Notes under the pieces: generated by a model
The model's database searches: none
The model's input: the letters and a program-made list of their open reading frames with translations, nothing else
Told to the model about the DNA's origin: nothing
Shown: piece by piece, positions 1 to 7,620 of the stretch
Layout of the letters: each line of letters opens with the position of its first letter
How positions within the stretch are numbered: the stretch's first letter is position 1
Position numbers and translations under genes: made by a program
Assembly (NCBI GenBank): GCA_024643305.1
Contig: JAHENE010000028.1
Span: forward strand, 1-13,487
Source of the DNA: Thiobacillaceae bacterium
Lineage (GTDB): Bacteria > Pseudomonadota > Gammaproteobacteria > Burkholderiales > Thiobacillaceae
DNA length: 13,487 bases
Reading direction: 5' to 3'

Positions 1-720
1 GGGCTGGCCATCGGGCGGCACCTGTACTGCACCCGGCAAAACCGCTTGAGAAGCCAATTCTCCCCCAGAATATTCTAGCGCTGGTCCGGATAGACGCACG
101 CCCAGCCGGTTGCTATCCGCGCCCATCACATATTCGTCGGACGTCAGGGCATGTAGCGCGGTGTCAGCAAATCCGGCAAGCTGTGGACCGGGCAGAAGAC
201 GTATGGCCTCCTGTGGCTGCGCGGTCTCTTGAAAAACGCCTTTAGGGGAAAATGTTGCCGCGCCCAGTGGCAACAAATCAGCGGTCTTGAGCGCCCGCCC
301 CTGCCATCCGCCGAAACCTCCGGGTAGAAATGTAGATCGGCTTCCCAAAACTGACACTACCTCTATTCCCCCAGCCACAGCCAGGTAGGCACGCAAGCCC
401 CGTTCCGCCGTACCAAATTCCAGCAAGCCGCCCGCCGGGACATCCAAAGTCTGCCCACGATCAATGGGGGCGCCATTCAGGCGTGCGTGCATTTCAGCCC
501 CTGTCAAGGCAACTCTGCCGCCTTGGTGAAAATGCAACACGGGGCCGCGCAGCAACAACTCCAGACCGGCCGCGCCGTCCGGATTACCTACCAGACGGTT
601 GGCCAGAACCAAGGAAGGCGCATCCCCAACCCCTCCTTCGGGCACGCCTTGAGACCGATGTCCGGGACGCCCCAAATCCATAACAAGATCCAGCAAGCCC
701 GGTTTGATAACCTCGATCAT
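1..720 (-). CDS. pxpC: 5-oxoprolinase subunit C (PxpC / biotin-dependent carboxyltransferase family), 3' part cut off by window
   Basis: With PxpA and PxpB, PxpC forms the ATP-dependent bacterial 5-oxoprolinase, which opens cytosolic pyroglutamate to glutamate. The minus-strand frame is open from the ATG at 720 to the window edge, giving 240 residues with no stop. The start MIEVIKPGLLDLVMDLGRPG is the typical N-terminus of the KipA/PxpC (AHS2) family. Further family features seen are VPEGGVGD near residue 26, LANRLVGNPDGAAGLE near residues 39-54, RAYLAVAGGI near 110, LGSRSTFLPGGFGG near 125, and LLPGPQL near 172. Full-length members have about 310 residues, so the last quarter lies outside the window. 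The start codon overlaps the stop of pxpB by four bases (ATGA, 717-720), which suggests translational coupling. Older annotations call this family an allophanate hydrolase subunit 2 or urea amidolyase-like protein. Family assignment is confident; the substrate is inferred from the family. Confidence 0.9.
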   Translation of the reverse strand, partial: MIEVIKPGLLDLVMDLGRPGHRSQGVPEGGVGDAPSLVLANRLVGNPDGAAGLELLLRGPVLHFHQGGRVALTGAEMHARLNGAPIDRGQTLDVPAGGLLEFGTAERGLRAYLAVAGGIEVVSVLGSRSTFLPGGFGGWQGRALKTADLLPLGAATFSPKGVFQETAQPQEAIRLLPGPQLAGFADTALHALTSDEYVMGADSNRLGVRLSGPALEYSGGELASQAVLPGAVQVPPDGQP

Positions 721-1316
721 GCCGCCACCAGCCTGACGGTGTCGCCCGGTTGCAGCCGAGCGGGCGGGACCATATCAGGGTCAAACATTTTCACGTCGGA
801 CACCCCGATCAAGTGCCAACCGCCGGGACCGGCGGCTGGATAAATACCACAATAACCCCCGCCTAAAGCCACGCTCCCCGCCGGCACATTTTTTCTGGGA
901 CTGGACAAACGCGGGATCTGGAGTTCTGGTGGAAGGCCTTCAAGGTAGGCAAAACCTGGCTGAAACCCGAGAAACTTCACCCTCAAATTCAGGGAACACA
1001 AAAGCTCTACCGCTGCCGCGGGGGATAACGCTGCCCGCTCAGCCACCTCGGCCAAGTCGGCTCCGTCAAAGTGAACCGGGATATCATGCTGCCGCCCGAT
1101 TGAAACCCTTGTCTCGGCGGACGCGTTATTTAATATGTCCAGGATTCCGGGTGGGATCACCCCGCCTTGCTCCAGAACCACCAACAAACTTTCATCCGCC
1201 GGCACCAGTTCAACCACACACGGCAGGCGGGCCTGCACCAGACGATGGTACAAACCCAGAGTATCCGCACCGCCCGGGATAACCAGGCCGCGATCGGTCA
1301 TCCAGCGCATGGGCAT
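717..1316 (-). CDS. pxpB: 5-oxoprolinase subunit B (PxpB / KipI family)
   Basis: PxpB is the partner subunit of PxpC in ATP-dependent 5-oxoprolinase; family members were earlier called KipI or allophanate hydrolase subunit 1. Numbered from the ATG at 1316, the 199-residue product carries the family signature FLGFQPGFAYL (115-125), PAGSV (145-149), a GIYP segment and GPGGWHLIG (163-171). It ends in the usual LQPGDTVRLV. The frame stays open upstream to an ATG at 1424, but the extra 36 residues do not look like the family and would run through the parS palindrome. I therefore prefer 1316, with ATG 1310 as an alternative. No strong ribosome-binding site precedes either; a GGAG lies about 22 bases upstream of 1316. 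The product is somewhat shorter than E. coli YbgJ (218 residues) at the N-terminus. It ends in an ATGA overlap with pxpC. Confidence 0.88.
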   Translation of the reverse strand: MPMRWMTDRGLVIPGGADTLGLYHRLVQARLPCVVELVPADESLLVVLEQGGVIPPGILDILNNASAETRVSIGRQHDIPVHFDGADLAEVAERAALSPAAAVELLCSLNLRVKFLGFQPGFAYLEGLPPELQIPRLSSPRKNVPAGSVALGGGYCGIYPAAGPGGWHLIGVSDVKMFDPDMVPPARLQPGDTVRLVAA

Positions 1317-1332
1317 TGTTTCACGTGAAACC
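1317..1332. promoter_or_regulatory. parS centromere site (ParB-binding)
   Basis: TGTTTCACGTGAAACC contains the perfect 14-base palindrome GTTTCACGTGAAAC (1318-1331). It matches the widespread chromosomal parS consensus TGTTNCACGTGAAACA at 15 of 16 positions; only the last base differs. ParB nucleates on such sites and spreads, and ParA and SMC then act on the complex to segregate the origin region. The site is about 6.4 kb from dnaA, within the usual origin-proximal range. It sits immediately upstream of the preferred pxpB start. I saw no second copy in the window. parA and parB themselves are not in the window. Confidence 0.87.
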
Positions 1333-1358
1333 GCCCCGCTCCACCCGTTATCCGATAT

Positions 1359-1387
1359 TTGACGCGGCCCCGACTTTATCGTAGCTT
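1359..1387 (+). promoter_or_regulatory. possible sigma70-type promoter for the three-gene envelope operon
   Basis: TTGACG (1359-1364) is followed after 17 bases by TAGCTT (1382-1387). The -35 is good (5 of 6) but the -10 is poor (3 of 6). Transcription would start near 1393, just before the AAGGGG ribosome-binding site at 1399-1404. It is the best-placed candidate in the short divergent gap, but the weak -10 keeps this tentative. Confidence 0.3.
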
Positions 1388-1410
1388 GCGCCTTGTCCAA
1401 GGGGATTTTC

Positions 1411-2121
1411 ATGTCTTTGTTCATCCGCCTGCTTCTTGTCCTAGCGCTGAGTCTACCCGGTTTGGCGCTGGCTGCTTATTCTGCCGTCAACCCCAGACTC
1501 GCCGCCCAACTCCATTCCGAAAGTCCCAAAAAAATCCTTTTGCTGCCGCCCCAAATGTTCGTGGCTGAGCTTTCCGTCGGCGGGGTCATCCAGAAACAGG
1601 ATGACTGGACCAAACAAGCTGATGAAAACCTGCTAACTGCAGCAGAAAACTATTTTCGGGAAACCGGGCAACTTGAGACCCTGCGTCTCCCGAAACTCGA
1701 TGCCGAGGAAGCCGAAACAGTTGAAAGCCACATCGGCTTGTACGACCGAGTTGCGCAAGCAATATACATCTATGGCAGGGGAATCGACAGCGGATGGGAG
1801 CACAAGAAAGCCGAGTGGGACTATACATTGGGCGATGGTCTCGCTTTTTTGCGCGAGAAAACCGGAGCCGATGCGGCGCTCATCTTTACCGGTGCCGACA
1901 TCATCTCGACAGGAGGACGCAAGGCGGCGTTTACCATAGGCCTGCTATTGGGTGTTGCCATTCCCGTTGGGCAGTCATTCATCAGCGTAGGCATGGCAGA
2001 CCTGAAAACCGGAGAAATTCGCTGGATGTCCTACGATCAAAGCATGTCACTGGATTCGCGTGATCCTGCAGCAGTGCAGGAACTGATCCGGGATTTCTTC
2101 AAAACCTACCCATCCAGATGA
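1411..2121 (+). CDS. exported protein of unknown function, first gene of envelope operon
   Basis: I do not recognise this 236-residue protein. It begins with a clear Sec signal peptide: MSLFIR, then a hydrophobic run ending LPGLALA, with cleavage likely after ALA near residue 21. There is no lipobox cysteine. The mature part starts with a KKILLLPPQMF strand, has a central acidic helical region, then GADAALIFTGADI. A glycine-rich hydrophobic segment follows (AFTIGLLLGVAIPVG), then VGMADLKTGEIRWMS. A 'KILLLPP ... GADAAL ... VGMADLKTGEIRW' layout recalls the CsgG/GNA1162-type envelope lipoproteins, but this is only a resemblance in pattern. The start at 1411 is chosen because AAGGGG lies 6 bases upstream and the signal peptide then begins at residue 1. 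An in-frame TTG at 1393 is the alternative. The stop overlaps the M48 protease start (ATGA, 2118-2121), so the two are probably translated and working together. Confidence 0.8.
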   Translation: MSLFIRLLLVLALSLPGLALAAYSAVNPRLAAQLHSESPKKILLLPPQMFVAELSVGGVIQKQDDWTKQADENLLTAAENYFRETGQLETLRLPKLDAEEAETVESHIGLYDRVAQAIYIYGRGIDSGWEHKKAEWDYTLGDGLAFLREKTGADAALIFTGADIISTGGRKAAFTIGLLLGVAIPVGQSFISVGMADLKTGEIRWMSYDQSMSLDSRDPAAVQELIRDFFKTYPSR

Positions 2122-3245
2122 TGCGGCCATTATTTTTGTCTGCCGCACTGATCTTGTCGGCCACAAGCACGCTCGCCGAAGAGGTCTCTCCCTGGCAGCA
2201 GGCTGTCAATCCCGAAAATCTTACGCGTGATGAAAAAAACCTGTGGGCGGATGCCGATGGTTTCGACAAGGCAATGGTGCGTTCCGGCAAGCTAAGAAAA
2301 GACCCCGCGCTGACCGCCTATGTGCAGGGAATCATGGACAGGCTTTACCCTGACTTTGGCGGGGAGCTGCAGGTGCATGCAATAAACTCAGGTCAGTTGA
2401 ATGCATTTGCCTTGCCGAATGGCAGCGTCTACATCAATACAGGTTTGCTTGCCCGGTTACAGAATGAGGCCCAGCTCGCAACCGTCCTTGCGCACGAAGG
2501 CGCCCACTTCGTCAACCGGCATTCGTTTCAGCAAAGCGAGCAAGTCAAGAGCATGTCGACGCTGGCCCTTGTTGTGGGCATGGCCGGCGTGCCTCTGGTT
2601 GGCGACATTGTCGCTCTGTCTTCCATGATGGGCTTTTCGCGCGAGCACGAAACCGAAGCCGACAATATCGGCTACAAACGACTTGTCGCAGCCGGCTATT
2701 CGGCAAAAGAGGCCCCCAAAACGTTTGAACACTTGATTGCGGATATCAAGGCCCTGGAGATCGAAGAACCCTTTTTCTTCGCAAGCCATCCCAAGCTTCA
2801 GGAACGTGTTGATAATTTCAGGGAGCTCTCGAAAGATGCCGCGGATGGTGAAATCGGCTACGAATCTTATGTTCCAGCAATCCGCAATGTACGCCTTTTT
2901 ACCCTGCAAGAAGACCTTGAGGCTTACCGGTTCAAACAGCTCATCCTGGTATTGTCCGACGCGGATCGGCGTCGCGAATATCCGCCTGAAGCAGGCTATT
3001 TTCTGGGCGAAGCCTACCGCTTGCGCAACAAGGAAGGCGACCTAGAACTGGCTGCGGGTGAGTACACACTGTCAATAGAGCTGGCCCCTGGATTCGCCCC
3101 TCCATATCGTTCTCTCGGATTGTTGCATTATAAGCAGGGTGAAAAAACCCTCGCCGTCCCGTTGTTCAAACGCTATCTGGAACTGGCTCCCGCCGCCCCG
3201 GATCGCGAATATGTCGAAACCTATTTGAAGGACATCGGTTCATGA
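2118..3245 (+). CDS. periplasmic M48-family zinc metalloprotease with C-terminal TPR-like repeats (BepA-like)
   Basis: This 375-residue protein is predicted to be exported: MMRPLFLSAALILSATSTLA is a signal peptide cleaved before EEVSP. The M48 catalytic core is complete: HEGAH at 126-130 gives the two zinc histidines and catalytic glutamate, and the third ligand is probably E178 in ETEAD (178-182). SHP at 223-225 matches the conserved histidine region downstream of the active site that gates activity in BepA-type enzymes. NAFALPNGSVYINTGLL (95-111) is the typical strand before the zinc helix. Residues about 294-360 form two TPR-like helical pairs (FLGEAYRLR..., LGLLHYKQG...). E. coli BepA is longer (487 residues) with more TPRs, so this is a compact relative. 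Known members degrade or help assemble outer-membrane proteins; the substrate here is unknown. ATG 2118 and ATG 2121 are both possible starts. It overlaps both neighbours by ATGA. Confidence 0.92.
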   Translation: MMRPLFLSAALILSATSTLAEEVSPWQQAVNPENLTRDEKNLWADADGFDKAMVRSGKLRKDPALTAYVQGIMDRLYPDFGGELQVHAINSGQLNAFALPNGSVYINTGLLARLQNEAQLATVLAHEGAHFVNRHSFQQSEQVKSMSTLALVVGMAGVPLVGDIVALSSMMGFSREHETEADNIGYKRLVAAGYSAKEAPKTFEHLIADIKALEIEEPFFFASHPKLQERVDNFRELSKDAADGEIGYESYVPAIRNVRLFTLQEDLEAYRFKQLILVLSDADRRREYPPEAGYFLGEAYRLRNKEGDLELAAGEYTLSIELAPGFAPPYRSLGLLHYKQGEKTLAVPLFKRYLELAPAAPDREYVETYLKDIGS

Positions 3246-3811
3246 AAATGCAGCACTTTTGCGCATTGCTGCTGACGCTTGCACTTGGGGCTTGTGCGCC
3301 CTGGTCAGCGATAGAACCCAACAACCGGAGCATCACCATCAAGGATGATTATGTGCTGGAAGCTCCCGTGGGCTGGGTACGTAGAAATTATGACGTCTAC
3401 GACATCTTCATTTCACGGGACGGTCCGCTGCTCAATTTCATCGCCACTTCCCGCGATAAACACGACCGCGAACTCGTTCACACCAAGCGCACCACCAATC
3501 CCAATCTGTTGCCGCAGGAAGTTGCCGAACTTGTTATCGCCGAACAAAAAGGCAGCGAATCACATGGCGCCTTCACCGTGATCTCCAACCGACCCGCCAG
3601 CATCGGTGGCAAACCTGCAGTGCGCGTTCACACCCGATGGAAAACGGACCGTGGCCTGCCGATCGAGCGCCTAACCTATGCCATGGTGGACAAAAAAGGA
3701 CGCCTTGCCTTCATCTATGAAGCACCAGGACTAGTGTATTTCCCCAAAGGCTTGGCGGATTTTGAAGCAATGATGAAGTCTGTCATCTTTCTCTCGCCCA
3801 AAACTCCATAG
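3242..3811 (+). CDS. small lipoprotein of unknown function, last gene of envelope operon
   Basis: The 189-residue product has a type II signal peptide: MKMQHFCALLLTLALGAC, with lipobox LGAC and lipidated cysteine C18. Alanine follows the cysteine, so the known +2 rule predicts sorting to the outer membrane. The mature part reads as one small alpha/beta domain: YVLEAPVGWVRR, ISRDGPLLNFIATSR, RPASIGGKPAVRVHTRW, LTYAMVDKKGRLAFIYEAP, then FEAMMKSVIF at the end. This order (a 'P.GW' strand, a 'G.PAV' strand, a final 'F..M..S..F' helix) resembles PsbP/DcrB-like folds, but I cannot name a family. The start overlaps the protease stop by ATGA; an AAGGAC motif about ten bases upstream can serve as ribosome-binding site. 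ATG 3248 is an alternative start. Together with the two preceding genes it suggests a protease plus two envelope partners, possibly an adaptor, substrate or regulator. Confidence 0.82.
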   Translation: MKMQHFCALLLTLALGACAPWSAIEPNNRSITIKDDYVLEAPVGWVRRNYDVYDIFISRDGPLLNFIATSRDKHDRELVHTKRTTNPNLLPQEVAELVIAEQKGSESHGAFTVISNRPASIGGKPAVRVHTRWKTDRGLPIERLTYAMVDKKGRLAFIYEAPGLVYFPKGLADFEAMMKSVIFLSPKTP

Positions 3812-3845
3812 CAGTCGTCTGATCGTTTTCATCTGGAACTACGCA

Positions 3846-5180
3846 CTACTTGCCAATACAGAAGCGGCTGAAAATTTCGCCGAGCAGATCGTCAGGTGTA
3901 AATTCGCCGGTGATTTCCGACAAAACCGCCTGAGCCAGACGCAACTCCTCGGCCTGCAATTCCAATCGGCCGGGTAATTCCTGCGCCAACTGCAGCCGTG
4001 CTTGTGCACGGACCAGCGCATCAAGATGGCGACTCCGCGCCATGAAGCCCCCCTCTCCTGCCGGTTGCCAGCCCGCCAGTTTGAGCAGCTCCACACGCAA
4101 CGCGTCCAGGCCGGCCCCGGTCTTGGCGGAAAGCCAAATTTCGCGTGCACCGGCACGAACTGGCTCGCCTGAAAGATCGATTTTGTTGTGCACGGTTATG
4201 TGCGCGATGCCCTGCGGCAGGCCCGAAATGATGGCCCGCTCCGGGTCACCAAGGCCATGTTGGCTATCCACCAGCAACAACGCGATACCTGCCCGCTCGA
4301 CCGCCTGCCATGTTCGTTCGATGCCCATGCGCTCAACGGTGTCAGCGGTTTCACGCAAGCCTGCCGTGTCAATGAGATGAAAGCTCACCCCTTCAAGCAC
4401 GATTTCGTAGCGCAGCGCATCGCGCGTGGTGCCGGCGATTTCGGTAACGATGGCCACCTCCTCGCCCGTCAGCGCATTCATCAGGCTGGATTTGCCGACG
4501 TTGGGTTGCCCGATGAGCGCCACATGCACGCCGTCCCGGAGCAGCGCGCCCTGTTTCGCCGCCGCCAACACCTCCGCAAGTTCCTGCAAGGTCTCGGTAA
4601 TGCCGGCGCGCACCTTTTCCTGCTCGGCCTCGACCACGTCTTCCTCTTCGGGAAAATCCAGGCTTGCCTCCACGCGCATGCGCAACTCGGTCAGACGTGT
4701 CTGCATGGCCTGTATGCGCCGTGAAAACTCGCCGGAAAGCGAATGCAGCGCCGAGCGCGCCGCTTCAATCGAGGAAGCATCGATCAGGTCAACCACGCTT
4801 TCGGCCTGCGCCAGATCCAGCTTGCCGTTGAGATAGGCGCGATATGTAAACTCACCCGGCTCAGCCAGGCGTGCGCCCAGTTGCAGACAGCGCGCAAGCA
4901 GCGCGTGCATCACTGCCGGGCCTCCGTGGCCCTGCAGCTCCAGCACATGCTCGCCGGTAAAAGAATTGGGCGCCGGGAAATAGAGCGCTATGCCCTGATC
5001 TATCGACTGGCCAGAGGCATCAAGAAAATTGGTGTAGCTAGCATAACGTGGTTGGGGCAAGCCACCGAGCAGGCCTTCGGCAATTTCGGCAATTTCAGCG
5101 CCGGACACACGAACGACGCCGATGCCGCCACGCCCGGACGGTGTGGCAATGGCAGCAATCAAATCCTTATTTTTTTGCAT
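3846..5180 (-). CDS. mnmE: tRNA uridine-5-carboxymethylaminomethyl(34) GTPase MnmE
   Basis: MnmE, with MnmG, modifies the wobble uridine of tRNAs reading split codon boxes (5-carboxymethylaminomethyl group), using methylenetetrahydrofolate and GTP. From ATG 5180 the protein has 444 residues (E. coli 454). The N-terminal folate-binding domain begins [20 protein letters not shown]. The GTPase domain shows G1 GQPNVGKS (224-231), G2 TTRD (251-254), G3 DTAG (271-274), G4 NKID (332-335) and G5 SAKTG (351-355). The protein ends in the invariant FCIGK, whose cysteine is needed for modification. An in-frame start at 5213 would add 11 atypical residues, so 5180 is preferred; a GGAG lies about 12 bases upstream. 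The gene overlaps the end of yidC by 14 bases and is the last of the rpmH block. mnmG is not adjacent here. It is convergent with the lipoprotein gene, and the 34-base gap shows no clear terminator. Confidence 0.97.
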   Translation of the reverse strand: MQKNKDLIAAIATPSGRGGIGVVRVSGAEIAEIAEGLLGGLPQPRYASYTNFLDASGQSIDQGIALYFPAPNSFTGEHVLELQGHGGPAVMHALLARCLQLGARLAEPGEFTYRAYLNGKLDLAQAESVVDLIDASSIEAARSALHSLSGEFSRRIQAMQTRLTELRMRVEASLDFPEEEDVVEAEQEKVRAGITETLQELAEVLAAAKQGALLRDGVHVALIGQPNVGKSSLMNALTGEEVAIVTEIAGTTRDALRYEIVLEGVSFHLIDTAGLRETADTVERMGIERTWQAVERAGIALLLVDSQHGLGDPERAIISGLPQGIAHITVHNKIDLSGEPVRAGAREIWLSAKTGAGLDALRVELLKLAGWQPAGEGGFMARSRHLDALVRAQARLQLAQELPGRLELQAEELRLAQAVLSEITGEFTPDDLLGEIFSRFCIGK

Positions 5181-6810
5181 GGGCGGGTTTTGCTCCGCCG
5201 TTACCGCCACCATACTTTTTGTTCATTACCCACTGCTGGCTAATGGACAGGATGTTGTTTACCAGCCAGTAGAGCACAAGGCCCGAGGCGAAGAAAATAA
5301 ACATCACGCTGAACACGATGGGCATGGCCATCATGATCTTCGCCTGCATGGGATCAGGCGGAGTAGGGTTGAGCTTGACCTGAATGATGGAGGTAATGCC
5401 CATCAGCACCGGCAGCACATAAAATGGATCGGGTGCGGACAGGTCGGTAATCCAGCCCGCCCACGGCGCCCCGCGCATCTCCACTGCTGCAATCAGCACG
5501 TAATAAAGCGCGATGAACACCGGAATCTGCAACAGGATGGGCATGCAACCGCCCAAAGGATTCACCTTTTCCTTCTTGTACAAATCGGCCATGGCCTGAT
5601 GCAGCTTCTGGCGGTCGTCGCCATACGTTTCCTTCATTTTCTGCAGGCGTGGCGCCAGCGAACGCATCTGTGCCATGCCTTTGTACCCTGAAGCAGAAAG
5701 CGGGTACAACACCAGCTTGAGCAGTACCGTAAAGATGATGATGGCCCAACCCCAGTTGCCCACGAAGCCATGTATCTTGTTCAACACCCAGAACATCGGC
5801 GCAGACAGCGGAGTCAGCCAGCCATAATCACGCGCGAGTTGAAGACCGGGAGCCGCCGCCTCAAGGTATTTCTGAACCTGGGGTCCGGCATAAAGAGCGG
5901 TGGTTAATGTCACGGTTTGCCCGGGGTCCAGCGTGCCATGCTGTTGCTTGTAACCGACGGAATAGAGGTCATCGGCAAGTTTGTCGGTGTAATAGCTGCG
6001 CGCTGCCCCATTCTTGGGCAGCCATGCTGCGACGAAATGGTGCTGCAGCATCCCTATCCAGCCATCCTTGGCAGATTTCTGGAACTCAGCTTTGCCTTCA
6101 TCAATGCTCTTGAATTTTATTTTCTGGAACTTGGCTTCATCTGTATAGACAACCGGGCCCGTAAAGGCATTCATGAACCGGGTTTCCCCCTGCGGCGGTT
6201 TGCCGTTGCGCACCAGTTGCGCATAAGTTTCCAGATGAACCGCCGTGGCTCCGCCGTTGCTTATTTTCTGGCTAAGCTCGATTTCATAGCTGCCGCGATG
6301 AAAAGTATAGGTTTTCTCCACCACGAGCCCGGTAGCCTGGTTGCTCCATGTCATGGGGATGCTGAGTGTGTCGCCACGCATTTTGTACACGCCAGGCGTT
6401 AAATCGAAGTGATCCTTGTGCGTGGGCAGGCCCCAAAGCAGTCCGTTTTGCGCGACATATGGATGAGCAGGGTCATCCTCCAACAAAAGAAAAGTTGGCC
6501 TGGATTTGTCTACCGGATGATATGCAAGCAATTCCAACTTGCGCAGATCACCCCCGTTCGCGTCGATCTCTGCACGGTAAACATCCGTTTCTACAATAGC
6601 GCGAGACCCGACAGACAGCCCTTTGCTCAGGGGCGCCTGCTGGGATTGCAAAGAAGGCGTAGCCGTTGGAACGCCGCCGACCGGCTGAATGGCGGTTTGT
6701 TCTGTAGGTGCGGTTGTTGGCACCGCCTGATCCTTGTTCTGCCAGGACTCCCATAGCAATAGCAGGGAGAAAGAGAACACGACGAAAAGAATCAGACGTT
6801 GGGTATCCAT
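5167..6810 (-). CDS. yidC: membrane protein insertase YidC
   Basis: YidC inserts and folds inner-membrane proteins, alone or with SecYEG. The 547-residue product has the proteobacterial layout: an N-terminal anchor ([20 protein letters not shown], about 6-20), a Pro/Thr/Gln-rich linker to about residue 68, a large periplasmic domain to about 325, and a five-helix core region. Conserved core stretches include [19 protein letters not shown] (352-370), [18 protein letters not shown] (415-432), [15 protein letters not shown] (461-475) and [14 protein letters not shown] (509-522). By alignment from memory, K365 stands where E. coli has R366, keeping the positive charge in the hydrophilic groove. 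The tail [17 protein letters not shown] is basic and flexible, as expected for ribosome contact. ATG 6810 is the start; its ribosome-binding site is weak. Downstream it overlaps mnmE; upstream 51 bases separate it from yidD. Confidence 0.98.
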   Translation of the reverse strand: MDTQRLILFVVFSFSLLLLWESWQNKDQAVPTTAPTEQTAIQPVGGVPTATPSLQSQQAPLSKGLSVGSRAIVETDVYRAEIDANGGDLRKLELLAYHPVDKSRPTFLLLEDDPAHPYVAQNGLLWGLPTHKDHFDLTPGVYKMRGDTLSIPMTWSNQATGLVVEKTYTFHRGSYEIELSQKISNGGATAVHLETYAQLVRNGKPPQGETRFMNAFTGPVVYTDEAKFQKIKFKSIDEGKAEFQKSAKDGWIGMLQHHFVAAWLPKNGAARSYYTDKLADDLYSVGYKQQHGTLDPGQTVTLTTALYAGPQVQKYLEAAAPGLQLARDYGWLTPLSAPMFWVLNKIHGFVGNWGWAIIIFTVLLKLVLYPLSASGYKGMAQMRSLAPRLQKMKETYGDDRQKLHQAMADLYKKEKVNPLGGCMPILLQIPVFIALYYVLIAAVEMRGAPWAGWITDLSAPDPFYVLPVLMGITSIIQVKLNPTPPDPMQAKIMMAMPIVFSVMFIFFASGLVLYWLVNNILSISQQWVMNKKYGGGNGGAKPAHAKK

Positions 6811-6861
6811 GGTTTTGTACTTGGCCTAAATAGAGGATGCTGCAAAGGTAACAGCCGTATT

Positions 6862-7074
6862 TTACGGTACTGGGTCATGTCCACCGGGACACCCGGGACG
6901 ACAACGACCAATACGTTTCAGCGAAAGCCATCCACCCTTGAGCGGGCCATGCTTGCGCAACGCCTCCAGGGTATATTGCGAACAGGTTGGCAAATAGCGG
7001 CAAGTGGGCGGCAACAGCGGACTGATTGCATACTGATAGGCGCGAACCAGCAAAATCAGCAGCCGGGAGAACAT
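6862..7074 (-). CDS. yidD: membrane protein insertion efficiency factor YidD
   Basis: YidD is a small membrane-associated protein that assists YidC-dependent insertion and is nearly always encoded between rnpA and yidC. The 70-residue product has the complete family signature: an N-terminal amphipathic or hydrophobic helix ([21 protein letters not shown]), then [18 protein letters not shown] with its paired cysteines, then [20 protein letters not shown] and the terminal GGHDPVP. The start ATG at 7074 lies inside rnpA, so the genes overlap by 19 bases. A GAGG about ten bases upstream (within rnpA) is a suitable ribosome-binding site. Translation is probably coupled to rnpA. Length and motif content are normal. 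Confidence 0.97.
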   Translation of the reverse strand: MFSRLLILLVRAYQYAISPLLPPTCRYLPTCSQYTLEALRKHGPLKGGWLSLKRIGRCRPGCPGGHDPVP

Positions 7075-7421
7075 TTTTCTACTGCCCTCTCAAAGGCGCT
7101 CAACAGGTCCTGAAGCATGGTTTCCCGGCTTGACGGCCCGGGTTTCCGCAAGGGTCGTACGATCAGGTCTAGCGCAGGCAAGCCTGGCGCCAGATGTCTG
7201 AATGCTTCGCGGATCTGGCGCCGCACATGATTGCGGTCTACCGCCCGGGAAAATAGCTTCTTGGAAACAATCATCCCCAGTCGAGCAAAACCAGTTTCAT
7301 TCGGCTTGCCCAAAACCTGAAAATAATGTGTGCGCACAGCCCGCCGGTGTTCAAACACCGCCTCAAATTCCGCCGCCCTCAACAAGCGCTGGCGGCGGGA
7401 AAACCCCAATCCGCCGGACAC
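7056..7421 (-). CDS. rnpA: ribonuclease P protein component
   Basis: RnpA is the protein subunit of RNase P and helps the catalytic RNA cleave the 5' leader of precursor tRNAs. The 121-residue product contains the RNR signature [14 protein letters not shown] (R63, N64, R67, R68), the N-terminal substrate-leader region ([17 protein letters not shown]) and the [15 protein letters not shown] strand. The start used is GTG at 7421, 9 bases after the rpmH stop; its AGGAG directly abuts the start codon, so the spacing is unusually tight. A TTG four codons further in ([10 protein letters not shown]...) is a realistic alternative, with that AGGAG about 11 bases upstream. It overlaps yidD by 19 bases. 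The gene is second in the rpmH operon, the standard arrangement that co-transcribes L34 with the RNase P protein. Confidence 0.95.
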   Translation of the reverse strand: MSGGLGFSRRQRLLRAAEFEAVFEHRRAVRTHYFQVLGKPNETGFARLGMIVSKKLFSRAVDRNHVRRQIREAFRHLAPGLPALDLIVRPLRKPGPSSRETMLQDLLSAFERAVEKCSPGC

Positions 7422-7430
7422 TCCTGGAGC

Positions 7431-7565
7431 TTAAACGGCCAGACGATGACGGCCCTTGGCACGGCGCGCATTAATCACTGCGCGACCTCCGCGGGTCTTC
7501 ATGCGCACACGGAAACCATGGGTACGCTTGCGGCGGGTAACGGAAGGCTGATAAGTACGTTTCAT
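7431..7565 (-). CDS. rpmH: 50S ribosomal protein L34
   Basis: L34 is a small basic protein of the large ribosomal subunit. Reading the minus strand from ATG 7565 gives 44 residues: it starts [18 protein letters not shown], continues [20 protein letters not shown] and ends RHRLAV before TAA (7433-7431). This is the full-length, near-invariant L34 sequence. An AAGG about 9 bases upstream acts as ribosome-binding site. It is the first gene of the leftward block and lies 9 bases before rnpA. A strong promoter sits about 55 bases upstream (7621-7650), consistent with growth-linked expression. Confidence 0.98.
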   Translation of the reverse strand: MKRTYQPSVTRRKRTHGFRVRMKTRGGRAVINARRAKGRHRLAV

Positions 7566-7620
7566 TTTTTGCTGCCTTTGCTGGTGGGCGTTGGGATAAA
7601 AAGCCCAGAAAAAACCACGT

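Noticed and set aside
487..843. Plus-strand open frames opposite pxpC and pxpB
   Set aside because: Products are Pro/Arg/Gln-rich without domains, while the minus strand gives clear PxpC and PxpB matches.
2457..2909. Antisense open frame of 150 codons inside the M48 protease gene
   Set aside because: No signal, motif or ribosome-binding site; the plus-strand gene has an intact zinc site and a signal peptide.
4188..4724. Open frames on the plus strand within mnmE and, similarly, within yidC (5917-6402)
   Set aside because: They are antisense to confidently assigned genes and have low-complexity, His/Arg/Gln-rich products without domains.
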